From NCBI GenBank assembly GCA_021790075.1, contig JAJYIN010000145.1:1-5573 (forward strand): a stretch of DNA of 5,573 bases. The letters run 5' to 3'. Both the position numbers and the translations under genes were made by a program. Under the pieces are notes generated by a model. It was not told where the DNA came from. It did no database searches and saw nothing but the letters and a program-made list of their open reading frames with translations. Below are positions 1 through 4,845 of the stretch, in pieces. Within the stretch, counting starts at the first letter, position 1. Each line of letters opens with the position of its first letter. The DNA comes from Actinomycetes bacterium (GTDB taxonomy: Bacteria > Actinomycetota > Thermoleophilia > BMS3ABIN01).

Positions 1-492
1 CGGCACTGCGTTCACCTCGCCCAGGCCTGACCTGATCTTGGCCGTCACCGGCACCGGCACCGCCGCCGTCATCGCCGCCACGATCCTCGCCGCCAGTTTC
101 CCGTCCCCCATCAACGCTGCCCCGGCTCCCGTCTTGACGACCTTGCGCACGGGACAGCCCATGTTGACATCTATCAGGTCCGCGCCAGCCTCCGCCGCCG
201 CCACAGCCGCCGCCGCCATCAACTCCGGATCATTGCCGAACAGCTGCACCGACACCGGGTGCTCATCGTGCGTGAGCCGGAGCATTTCCAGGGTCCTGCG
301 GTTACGGTAATGGACGCCGTAGCTGCTGATCATCTCAGTAGCGGCGAGCCCCACGCCGAAGCGCAGAGCCTGCAGCCGGAAAGCCCGGCCGCTGATGCCG
401 GCCATGGGCGCCTGCGCCAGCCGGTTGGGCAGGCGCACGCCGCCAACGCTCAAGGACCGGCTGATAAATGACTTTGAATGTGGCATATTCAT
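1..492 (-). CDS. dusB: tRNA-dihydrouridine synthase (DusB-like), 3' end outside the window
   Basis: FMN-dependent enzyme that reduces specific uridines in the tRNA D-loop to dihydrouridine, in the cytoplasm. The reverse-strand frame is open from the start codon to base 1 and gives 164 residues, about half of a normal Dus protein (roughly 320-350). Visible motifs: the FMN-site opening APMAGISGRAFR at residues 28-39, TEMISS at 52-57, VQLFGNDPE at about 82-90, and the hallmark DLIDVNMGCPVRKV at 105-118, whose Cys113 is in the position of the catalytic cysteine. GAGAALM at 122-128 and VTAKIRSG near the edge also fit the TIM-barrel family. Start: ATG at 492 or the second in-frame ATG at 486; a TTG at 453 is possible. 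None has a Shine-Dalgarno sequence, and 486 would suit a leaderless transcript from the divergent promoter. Assignment to DusB rather than another Dus subgroup is by general resemblance. Confidence 0.9.
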   Translation of the reverse strand, partial: MNMPHSKSFISRSLSVGGVRLPNRLAQAPMAGISGRAFRLQALRFGVGLAATEMISSYGVHYRNRRTLEMLRLTHDEHPVSVQLFGNDPELMAAAAVAAAEAGADLIDVNMGCPVRKVVKTGAGAALMGDGKLAARIVAAMTAAVPVPVTAKIRSGLGEVNAVP

Positions 493-504
493 GCTAAAAT
501 ACCA
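474..504. promoter_or_regulatory. Compact divergent promoter with one AT-rich element serving both strands
   Basis: On the plus strand, TGC-TAAAAT (492-500) is an extended -10 box, with a weak -35 candidate TTGAAT at 474-479 and a short 15-base spacer. A start point 6-8 bases past the box falls on or next to the ATG at 509. On the minus strand the same bases read TGG-TATTTT (504 down to 496), again an extended -10, with a predicted start near 490-487, next to the ATG at 486. Neither ATG has a Shine-Dalgarno sequence, which fits leaderless transcripts both ways. The motifs are seen directly; promoter activity is inferred. Confidence 0.5.
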
Positions 505-508
505 TCAC

Positions 509-1294
509 ATGGCCGAAGTGGTACTGCAAACCCAGGGTCTCTCCAAAGAGTTTACCAAGCGGCGGGGTCTCTCCTCCCCGCTGCACATGTTTGACAAGGT
601 GACCTTCACTGCCGTCCGTGGCGTGGACCTCACCGTCGGGCGAGGCGAGGTATTCGGCCTTCTTGGCCCCAACGGCGCCGGCAAGACAACCCTCACCAAG
701 ATGCTCTGCACCCTGCTGCTTCCCAGTCGCGGCAGCGCCACCATCTGTGGTTATGACCTGGTCCGGCAACAGGGGAAGATCAAATCATCCGTGGCCCTCA
801 TCTCCAGCGAGGAGCGCAGCTTTTACTGGCGGCTCTCCGGCCGCGAGAACCTCAAATTCTTCGCCGCCCTCTACGGCCTGTCGGCGGAACGGGCCTACCA
901 GCGCATCCCCGAGGTGCTGGAGCTCGTCGGCATGACGGACGCCGCCGCCCGCCGCTTCCAGGAATATTCTACCGGCATGAAGCAGCGGATGGCGCTGGCC
1001 CGGGGGCTCCTGGGTGACCCGGAAATCTTTTTCATGGACGAACCCACCAAGGGCCTGGACCCCGTGGCCACCCACCAGCTGCACGACTTCATCCGCGACC
1101 GGCTGGTGAGCGATGGCAAGACGGTCGTCCTCGCCACCCACCATCTGGCGGAAGCGGAAGAAGTCTGTGACCGGGTCGGAGTCATGTACGGCGGCGAGAT
1201 GAAGGCCTGCGGACCCATCCGCGAGCTGGCCGGGGACGCCACCCTGGCCGAGTACTTCCTCAGCCTGGTCAAGGAATCGCAGGTGGACCACTGA
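509..1294 (+). CDS. ABC-2 type transporter, ATP-binding protein
   Basis: Cytoplasmic ATPase subunit that powers the membrane partner encoded directly downstream; the substrate cannot be read from sequence. It has 261 residues, within the usual range for this class. Motifs in order: Walker A GPNGAGKTT at 53-61, signature YSTGMKQR at 153-160 (a variant of LSGGQ), Walker B IFFMDEP at 173-179, D-loop KGLDP at 181-185, and switch His211 in LATHH. The Q-loop is unusual: where drug- and polysaccharide-export ATPases have LPQ, this protein has SSEERSFYWRLSGREN (99-114), with Glu at the glutamine position; I recall similar SFYWRL variants in other ABC-2 ATPases. The frame is open further upstream (to ATG 395), but that stretch lies inside the divergent dus gene, so the ATG at 509, leaderless, is preferred; ATG 491 is an alternative adding six residues. 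The stop codon overlaps the permease start. Confidence 0.9.
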   Translation: MAEVVLQTQGLSKEFTKRRGLSSPLHMFDKVTFTAVRGVDLTVGRGEVFGLLGPNGAGKTTLTKMLCTLLLPSRGSATICGYDLVRQQGKIKSSVALISSEERSFYWRLSGRENLKFFAALYGLSAERAYQRIPEVLELVGMTDAAARRFQEYSTGMKQRMALARGLLGDPEIFFMDEPTKGLDPVATHQLHDFIRDRLVSDGKTVVLATHHLAEAEEVCDRVGVMYGGEMKACGPIRELAGDATLAEYFLSLVKESQVDH

Positions 1295-2112
1295 TGCTAT
1301 TCCTGCGCAAACCGATGGCCTTTCTCAAGAAGGACTTCCTGATGGAAGTCAGTTACCGTTTCTCGTTTGTGCTCCAGTTCGCCAGCATCTTCTTCTCGGT
1401 AGTCATGTTCTATTTTGTGGCCAAGCTCCTGGGGGAAGCGCCCTCAGTGCAAAATGCCCTCCGGCAGTACGGCGGCAGCTATTTCTCGTTCGTGCTCATC
1501 GGCATCGCCTTCTCCAACTTCCTCTCTGTGGGGCTCGGCAGTTTCTCCACCAGCATCCGGGGCGAGCAGATGATGGGAACCCTGGAGGCAATGCTGGTCA
1601 CGCCCACCGGGCTCTCCAACATCATCCTGTCATCCTCGCAGTGGAATTTCATGTTTACCTCGCTGAGGGTGGGAGTCTACCTGTTATTCGGAGCCCTGCT
1701 TTTCGGGCTGGATCTGAGCAGCGCCAACGTCCTGCCGGCCCTGGTGGCGCTGGCGCTCACGGTGATTGCCTTCAGCAGCCTGGGAATCATCTCGGCCAGC
1801 TTCATCATGATCTTCAAACGCGGTGACCCCATCGCCTGGGTGCTTTCCACTTCCTCAACCCTGCTGGGCGGCGTCTATTACCCGATCTCGATCCTCCCCG
1901 GCTGGCTGCAGGGAATATCGTATCTGTTCCCGATCACGTACTCGCTCGACGCGATCCGCCTCTCCCTGCTGCAGGGCGCCGGCTTCCTGGCTGTGGGGCA
2001 CGACCTGATTGCGCTGATCGTCTTCTCCATCGTCACCCTGCCCGTCAGCCTCCTGGTATTCCGTTACGCGGTCCGCCGCGCCAAAAAGGACGGCAGTCTT
2101 TCCTACTACTAG
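1294..2112 (+). CDS. ABC-2 type transporter, permease protein
   Basis: Integral membrane half of the exporter whose ATPase is encoded immediately upstream. The protein has 272 residues and about six hydrophobic segments, roughly at 22-44, 62-84, 120-138, 146-172, 183-203 and 236-258, which is the usual ABC-2 membrane topology. The short basic N-terminus and the basic C-terminal tail (about 258-266, RYAVRRAKK) fit cytoplasmic ends. Family marks are GTLEAMLVTPT at 95-105, the conserved cytoplasmic coupling stretch, and the YYPISILPGWLQ...FPITYSLDAIR pattern at about 195-222. The start ATG shares one base with the ATPase stop codon, and AGGTGG at 1281-1286 lies seven bases upstream, so translation is probably coupled. 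Substrate unknown: candidates for such simple two-gene exporters are drugs, lipids or glycans, and nothing here decides among them. No clear terminator follows before rpoN. Confidence 0.9.
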   Translation: MLFLRKPMAFLKKDFLMEVSYRFSFVLQFASIFFSVVMFYFVAKLLGEAPSVQNALRQYGGSYFSFVLIGIAFSNFLSVGLGSFSTSIRGEQMMGTLEAMLVTPTGLSNIILSSSQWNFMFTSLRVGVYLLFGALLFGLDLSSANVLPALVALALTVIAFSSLGIISASFIMIFKRGDPIAWVLSTSSTLLGGVYYPISILPGWLQGISYLFPITYSLDAIRLSLLQGAGFLAVGHDLIALIVFSIVTLPVSLLVFRYAVRRAKKDGSLSYY

Positions 2113-2130
2113 CTGTTGGCCGCCGCAGGT

Positions 2131-2214
2131 TTTCTAAATCAGCCCGCAACCGCTAAAATAACAATACCGTTGGAAATTGCGACGTTGACTTTTACGCAGC
2201 CAGCCGCAGATACC
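2131..2214 (+). promoter_or_regulatory. Candidate rpoN promoter region
   Basis: The 145 bases between the permease stop and the preferred rpoN start hold two weak sigma-70-type possibilities. One is TAAAAT at 2154-2159 with a poor -35 (TTTCTA, 2131-2136) 17 bases before it. The other is a good -35, TTGACT at 2185-2190, followed 18 bases later by a poor -10, GATACC at 2209-2214. Neither is convincing alone, and readthrough from the transporter genes is also possible. I see no sigma-54 promoter (GG-N10-GC spacing), so there is no sign of autoregulation by RpoN. Confidence 0.25.
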
Positions 2215-2257
2215 GTAAACAACAAAAATGCCTGCAAGAACAGAAAAAAGTAAGGCC

Positions 2258-3643
2258 ATGAGCCTCAACCATTCTCTCGCCCAGCGCCAGCAGCTCACGC
2301 TTTCCCCCCGCTTGTACCAGAGCCTCAAGATCCTGCGTCTGGGGGCCGCCGACCTGTCGGAAATTATCCAGCAGGAACTGGACGAGAACCCCACGCTCGA
2401 GCTGCCGGAACCATCTGATTTCGACCTCGCGGAGGCTCCAGGCCGGGAGTTGTGGGAGCAGTACGAGCGGGAGCAGTACGAACAGGTCCATTCCGGAGGA
2501 GGCAGCCGGGGCCTGGGCAGGCAGGGAACCCAGCCGGTGAACCCTGCCGAGCTGACCGCCAGCCCGGTAACCCTCGCCGACCACCTGACCCTCCAGCTCG
2601 AGCTGGAAAACCTGAGGGACAGCGACCGGCGACTGGGAATGGCCATCATCGGCAACCTTGACGAGGACGGCTACCTGCGTGAACCTGTGGAGGAGATAGC
2701 GCGCGCAACTGGCCGCACCCAGGCTGCGGTCGAAAAAGTGCTGAAACTGGTGCAGAGTTTCGACCCGGCCGGGGTGGCTGCCCGCAGTCTCGAGGAATGC
2801 CTGGGGCTGCAGCTCGAGCAGCTGGGCGCGGGCAGAGTGGCAATTGCCATCGCCGGCTCCCACCTGAGCCAGGTGGCCCGCAACGCCTTCGGCGAGATCG
2901 CCCGGGAACTGAAGGTGCCGGTGAAACGTGTAAAGCGGGCCGTACAACTCATCCGTACGCTCAACCCATCACCGGGTTCGCTTTTTGACGCCAGCCCGCC
3001 CGCGGGCGCCGTCATCCCTGATGTCTATGCCGCCATCGAGAACGGCCGCGTCCAGGTGCTGGCCAACCGGGAGACAGTGCCTTCGCTCCACATCAGCAGC
3101 ATCTACCGCGAGATGGCGAAAACGGGGGCCGGGGCCGACCCCGAAACCGCGCTCTACATCCGCGGCAAGGTGAGGAAGGCCGCCCGCCTCATCCGCGATA
3201 TTGAGCAGCGGCGCATCACCGTGACCAAGGTGGCCCGCGCCATCGCCGAAGCCCAATCCGGCTTTTTTGAGCAAGGGCCATCCGCCCTGAGGCCCCTGAC
3301 TCTCGAAGAGATCGCCCGCCGTCTGGCAGTCCATCCTTCCACGATCAGCCGCGCCATCCTGGGCAAGTACATGAGCACCCCCTTCGGAATCGTCGAGTTC
3401 CGCTATTTCTTCTCGGCAGGGTACGTCACCGCCGCCGGCAGCGAGCTGGCCGCCACCGCGGTCAAGAAACGCCTGGCCGGCCTGGTAGCCGGAGAAGACC
3501 CGCGCCGGCCGCTCTCTGACCAGAAGCTGGCGGATCTCCTGCGCGCCGAGCAGATCAACATCTCCCGCCGCACCGTAGCCAAATACCGGGAGGAGATGGG
3601 CCTGCCGCCCTCATGGCACCGCCGGCAGGAGGCAGCCGGCTAG
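2258..3643 (+). CDS. rpoN: RNA polymerase sigma-54 factor (RpoN)
   Basis: Alternative sigma factor that directs RNA polymerase to -24/-12 promoters and needs an ATP-driven enhancer-binding protein to open DNA. From ATG 2258 it has 461 residues, normal for the family. Region I (about 1-49) carries the Gln/Leu-rich activator-responsive pattern QRQQLTLSPRLYQSLKIL and ends in ELDENPTLEL. An acidic, low-complexity Region II follows (about 50-105). The core-binding domain starts near 106, with NLDEDGYL at 133-140 and SFDPAGVAARSLEECL at 167-182. The C-terminal DNA-binding part has the helix-turn-helix VHPSTISRAILGKYM at about 358-372, FRYFFSAG at 381-388, and the diagnostic RpoN box RRTVAKYRE at 437-445. 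The start at 2258 matches the short N-terminus usual in RpoN and follows a modest AAGG; ATG 2228 adds ten residues but has no ribosome binding site. No enhancer-binding protein or usual rpoN neighbour is in view. Confidence 0.97.
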   Translation: MSLNHSLAQRQQLTLSPRLYQSLKILRLGAADLSEIIQQELDENPTLELPEPSDFDLAEAPGRELWEQYEREQYEQVHSGGGSRGLGRQGTQPVNPAELTASPVTLADHLTLQLELENLRDSDRRLGMAIIGNLDEDGYLREPVEEIARATGRTQAAVEKVLKLVQSFDPAGVAARSLEECLGLQLEQLGAGRVAIAIAGSHLSQVARNAFGEIARELKVPVKRVKRAVQLIRTLNPSPGSLFDASPPAGAVIPDVYAAIENGRVQVLANRETVPSLHISSIYREMAKTGAGADPETALYIRGKVRKAARLIRDIEQRRITVTKVARAIAEAQSGFFEQGPSALRPLTLEEIARRLAVHPSTISRAILGKYMSTPFGIVEFRYFFSAGYVTAAGSELAATAVKKRLAGLVAGEDPRRPLSDQKLADLLRAEQINISRRTVAKYREEMGLPPSWHRRQEAAG

Positions 3644-3681
3644 CGCCGTTAACTTATCAACAAAGTCAGGATATCAACAGG

Positions 3682-3713
3682 AAAGCGGCCTCGCACTTGG
3701 CCGCTTTTATCAT
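3682..3713 (+). terminator. Intrinsic terminator after rpoN
   Basis: A perfect nine-base-pair stem, AAAGCGGCC (3682-3690) with GGCCGCTTT (3699-3707), an eight-base loop, and a T-rich tail (TTTATCATTTTT) running to about 3716. It lies 38 bases after the rpoN stop codon. Confidence 0.85.
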
Positions 3714-3720
3714 TTTTAAG

Positions 3721-3886
3721 CCAAAAATCCAAGTCCCCGGCCGGCCGTGTCGATTAAATAAAGTTAGCCCTCCGGCATGCCGATAAAGCAAACAAAGGCA
3801 GGGCTGGGGAGGAGGCAAACCCCTCAACAAAGCGGTTTTTCCCTCTTCCGCCGCCAGGCAACCTTTAGGGCAGACGTAAAGTCTTG
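3721..3886 (+). other. Hairpin-rich non-coding interval, possible leader RNA
   Basis: No credible gene lies between the rpoN terminator and 3887, but the stretch is full of pairing potential. It contains a GGCCGGCC palindrome (3739-3746) and an AT-rich block ATTAAATAAAG (3753-3763) that could be a -10 region. A long-range stem follows, TTAGCCCT (3764-3771) with AGGGCTGG (3800-3807), enclosing the palindrome CGGCATGCCG (3773-3782). Next come GGGG (3806-3809) with CCCC (3820-3823), or GAGG (3812-3815) with CCTC (3822-3825), either of which would hide a GGAGGAGG sequence. Then GCGG (3832-3835) can pair with CCGC (3848-3851) around a T5 run, and AGAC (3872-3875) with GTCT (3881-3884) just before an ATG. 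The GGGCTGGGG block can join either of two exclusive stems, as in attenuators. Phrases such as CGATAAAGCAAAC, GGCAAACC and ACAAAG faintly recall cyclic-di-GMP-I riboswitches, but I cannot fit that consensus. Confidence 0.35.
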
Positions 3887-3916
3887 ATGGAAGATGAAGT
3901 CTACAGAAACTGCTGA
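3887..3916 (+). CDS. Nine-codon ORF MEDEVYRNC ending in a TGA in frame with the next gene
   Basis: ATG 3887 opens a nine-residue reading frame closed by TGA at 3914-3916. The very next codon, TTG 3917, opens the long zinc-ribbon frame in the same phase. It may be a leader peptide feeding reinitiation, the true N-terminus of the downstream protein cut by a nonsense change, or a recoded (readthrough or selenocysteine) codon. No good Shine-Dalgarno sequence precedes it, and a small hairpin (3872-3884) ends two bases upstream of the ATG. Chance is also possible for so short an ORF. Confidence 0.2.
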   Translation: MEDEVYRNC

Positions 3917-4360
3917 TTGGAACATAAACTGGACAAACGCAATACTGACTTCTTCATCCAGAGAGTGGTTCTTGCCCAGGGGCAGGTAATCGATCTGGTT
4001 TGCTTCGATGAACGTGACGCCGTCGAAAGCATAATTGAGGAAATCATGACAGAGCTACAGAGGAAAAAGACAGAGCTGCAGGCTTGCCCGCTCTGCAAGT
4101 CGAAACTGGTCTATCCGGTCGAACGGTACCAGATCAACGACATGGAGTGGAAAGTGATGCTGCTTTGCCCCAACTGCATGTGCAAGCGTGAACTGGTCGT
4201 AGACCGTGAAACCGTCAGGGAGCTCCTGAAGAACGCCCGCGTGGGCCGGGAAGCCCTGATGAAAGAGCTTGACAACATGCAGAAGAAAAACATGGAGGAA
4301 GAGGCCGACAAGTTCATCTCGGCGCTCTTCAAGGACCATATCCTGCCGATTGATTTTTAA
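3917..4360 (+). CDS. Uncharacterised zinc-ribbon protein with a HILPxDF C-terminus
   Basis: Probably a soluble cytoplasmic protein of unknown function. From TTG 3917 it has 147 residues. The middle holds a four-cysteine zinc ribbon, CPLC at 57-60 and CPNC at 84-87, with a further Cys at 89 and an aromatic/charged stretch between the pairs (YPVERYQINDMEWKV). The second half is helical and charged, with NMEEEADKFISALFKDHILPIDF-like character at 125-147. I recall short proteins of about 100 residues in Actinomycetota with the same CxxC...CPNC...NMEE...HILPxDF plan, none with a known role. The start is uncertain. TTG 3917 directly follows an in-frame TGA and has no ribosome binding site. ATG 4046 (residue 44) has GAGG five bases before it (4037-4040) and would give 104 residues, close to the remembered family size. 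The upstream 43 codons still look protein-like (DFFIQRVVLAQGQVIDLVCF), so the longer form is given. Confidence 0.75.
   Translation: MEHKLDKRNTDFFIQRVVLAQGQVIDLVCFDERDAVESIIEEIMTELQRKKTELQACPLCKSKLVYPVERYQINDMEWKVMLLCPNCMCKRELVVDRETVRELLKNARVGREALMKELDNMQKKNMEEEADKFISALFKDHILPIDF
4037..4048 (+). promoter_or_regulatory. Internal ribosome binding site that may set the zinc-ribbon start
   Basis: TTGAGG ending at 4040 is followed, five bases later, by ATG 4046 in the zinc-ribbon frame. It is the only good Shine-Dalgarno/ATG pair in the 5' part of that gene, so it supports a 104-residue product, either as the main form or as a second, shorter form. It could also be chance within coding sequence. 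Confidence 0.35.
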
Positions 4361-4363
4361 CGA

Positions 4364-4382
4364 CCGGGGCGGCTGCTCCCGG
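4364..4382 (+). other. GC-rich hairpin between the two small genes
   Basis: CCGGG (4364-4368) pairs with CCCGG (4378-4382) across a nine-base loop, just after the zinc-ribbon stop codon. No T-tract follows, so it is not a standard intrinsic terminator; it may be a weak processing or pausing element, or nothing. Confidence 0.2.
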
Positions 4383-4416
4383 ACAGCAATACCTGTTGGG
4401 GCGACGGTGGAAAAGC

Positions 4417-4424
4417 GGAGGAGG
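4417..4424 (+). promoter_or_regulatory. Very strong ribosome binding site for the small cysteine-rich gene
   Basis: GGAGGAGG lies five bases before ATG 4430. It is the best Shine-Dalgarno sequence in the window and fixes that start, arguing that the short ORF behind it is, or recently was, translated. Confidence 0.75.
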
Positions 4425-4429
4425 CGAAT

Positions 4430-4636
4430 ATGAGCCAACATTCGCGAAACTACTGTGATGCCTGGACATATCAAAGCACCCGCATCGAGCTTTCCCGGAA
4501 AGACGACTACCTGGCCCGCGCCTGCTACCTGTGCGGCCTGTATCGAAGCTGCTGGGGGCGCCCCGCAGGGCATCCGGCGCATGCTCGCAGCACCGGCGGG
4601 CGAAGCGGTCGGCCTGAACGTGGGAAGCAGCCGTGA
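4430..4636 (+). CDS. Small cysteine-rich hypothetical protein, probably frameshifted
   Basis: I do not recognise this gene. The start is secured by the strong ribosome binding site. The first 43 residues look like real protein, with Cys at 9, 32, 35 and 41 (ACYLCGLYRSCWG), a possible small metal site. After about residue 43 the frame turns into Arg/Gly/Pro/His-rich sequence typical of a wrong frame in GC-rich DNA and stops at 4636. From the same point the next frame becomes protein-like and runs to 4781. The switch coincides with a run of five Gs at 4554-4558: removing one G joins the frames as ...SCWGAPQGIRRML... and gives a 116-residue protein. So this is likely the N-terminal half of a gene broken by an indel, a sequencing error, or a recoding site. 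It lies 69 bases after the zinc-ribbon gene on the same strand. Confidence 0.5.
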   Translation: MSQHSRNYCDAWTYQSTRIELSRKDDYLARACYLCGLYRSCWGRPAGHPAHARSTGGRSGRPERGKQP

Positions 4637-4781
4637 GATGAAGCGCTGGCTGGAAGCACAGGGCGGCATGCGCTGCCCCTGCCTGCCGCCGCTCCCCGGG
4701 TACTGGGTGCCGGGAAAACTGCTCAGAAACCGGGAAACCTGTCACGAGGAAGCGCCGGTAACAGAACCGGCGGAACCCTGA
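4581..4781 (+). CDS. C-terminal part of the frameshifted cysteine-rich gene (or a separate small ORF)
   Basis: In the frame one base on from the 4430 ORF, sequence from about 4559 to the TGA at 4779-4781 reads as plausible protein. It includes REMKRWLEAQGGMRCPCLPP, then GYWVPGKLLRNRETC, and an acidic Pro/Glu tail. It adds three cysteines (RCPC and ETC) to the four in the first half. Earlier codons of this frame (4455-4550) are Pro/Thr/Ala-rich and look like shadow sequence, so the frame is probably only used after the five-G run at 4554-4558. If translated independently, ATG 4581 with GCAGGG at 4565-4570, ten bases upstream, is the best start. The convergent terminator follows 28 bases after the stop. 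Function unknown. Confidence 0.4.
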   Translation: MLAAPAGEAVGLNVGSSREMKRWLEAQGGMRCPCLPPLPGYWVPGKLLRNRETCHEEAPVTEPAEP

Positions 4782-4809
4782 ACTTTTCGGCTCCCCAAAG
4801 CCGCTGCAC

Positions 4810-4839
4810 AAAAAGCCGGGCCGTCAGGCTCGGCTTTTT
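4810..4839. terminator. Bidirectional intrinsic terminator between convergent genes
   Basis: A 13-pair stem, 4810-4822 with 4827-4839, around a four-base GTCA loop. The left arm starts AAAAAGCCG and the right arm ends CGGCTTTTT, so each strand has a T run at its 3' side. One pair is G-T, which is a wobble in plus-strand RNA and an A-C mismatch in minus-strand RNA. It can end both the small cysteine-rich gene and rho, whose stop codon begins seven bases beyond it. Confidence 0.88.
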
Positions 4840-4845
4840 GGTTGT

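Noticed and set aside
38..310. Plus-strand 90-residue Ala/Thr/Pro-rich reading frame
   Set aside because: It is antisense to the clear dus coding sequence, whose reverse-strand translation carries the family motifs.
395..508. N-terminal extension of the ABC ATPase back to ATG 395
   Set aside because: These bases encode the N-terminus of dus on the other strand, and ABC ATPases normally begin a few residues before the first strand, as ATG 509 gives.
2192..2947. Long minus-strand frames under rpoN
   Set aside because: Composition is shadow-like, and the plus strand has an unambiguous full-length RpoN over the same bases.
3808..3815. GGAGGAGG as a ribosome binding site for a hidden gene
   Set aside because: No ATG, GTG or TTG follows within a usable distance.
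3857..3871. Sigma-54 promoter before the zinc-ribbon gene
   Set aside because: The GG to GC spacing is 11 bases rather than 10 and the flanking consensus is poor.
3750..3886. Cyclic-di-GMP-I, SAM or ZTP riboswitch call
   Set aside because: Short phrases resemble parts of these RNAs, but the required order of conserved loops and stems cannot be laid onto the sequence by eye.
4055..4811. Minus-strand frames of 204 and 160 residues opposite the two small genes
   Set aside because: No recognisable motifs and no ribosome binding site seen; they are Arg/Ser/Pro-rich antisense artefacts of GC-rich coding sequence, and one spans the terminator region.
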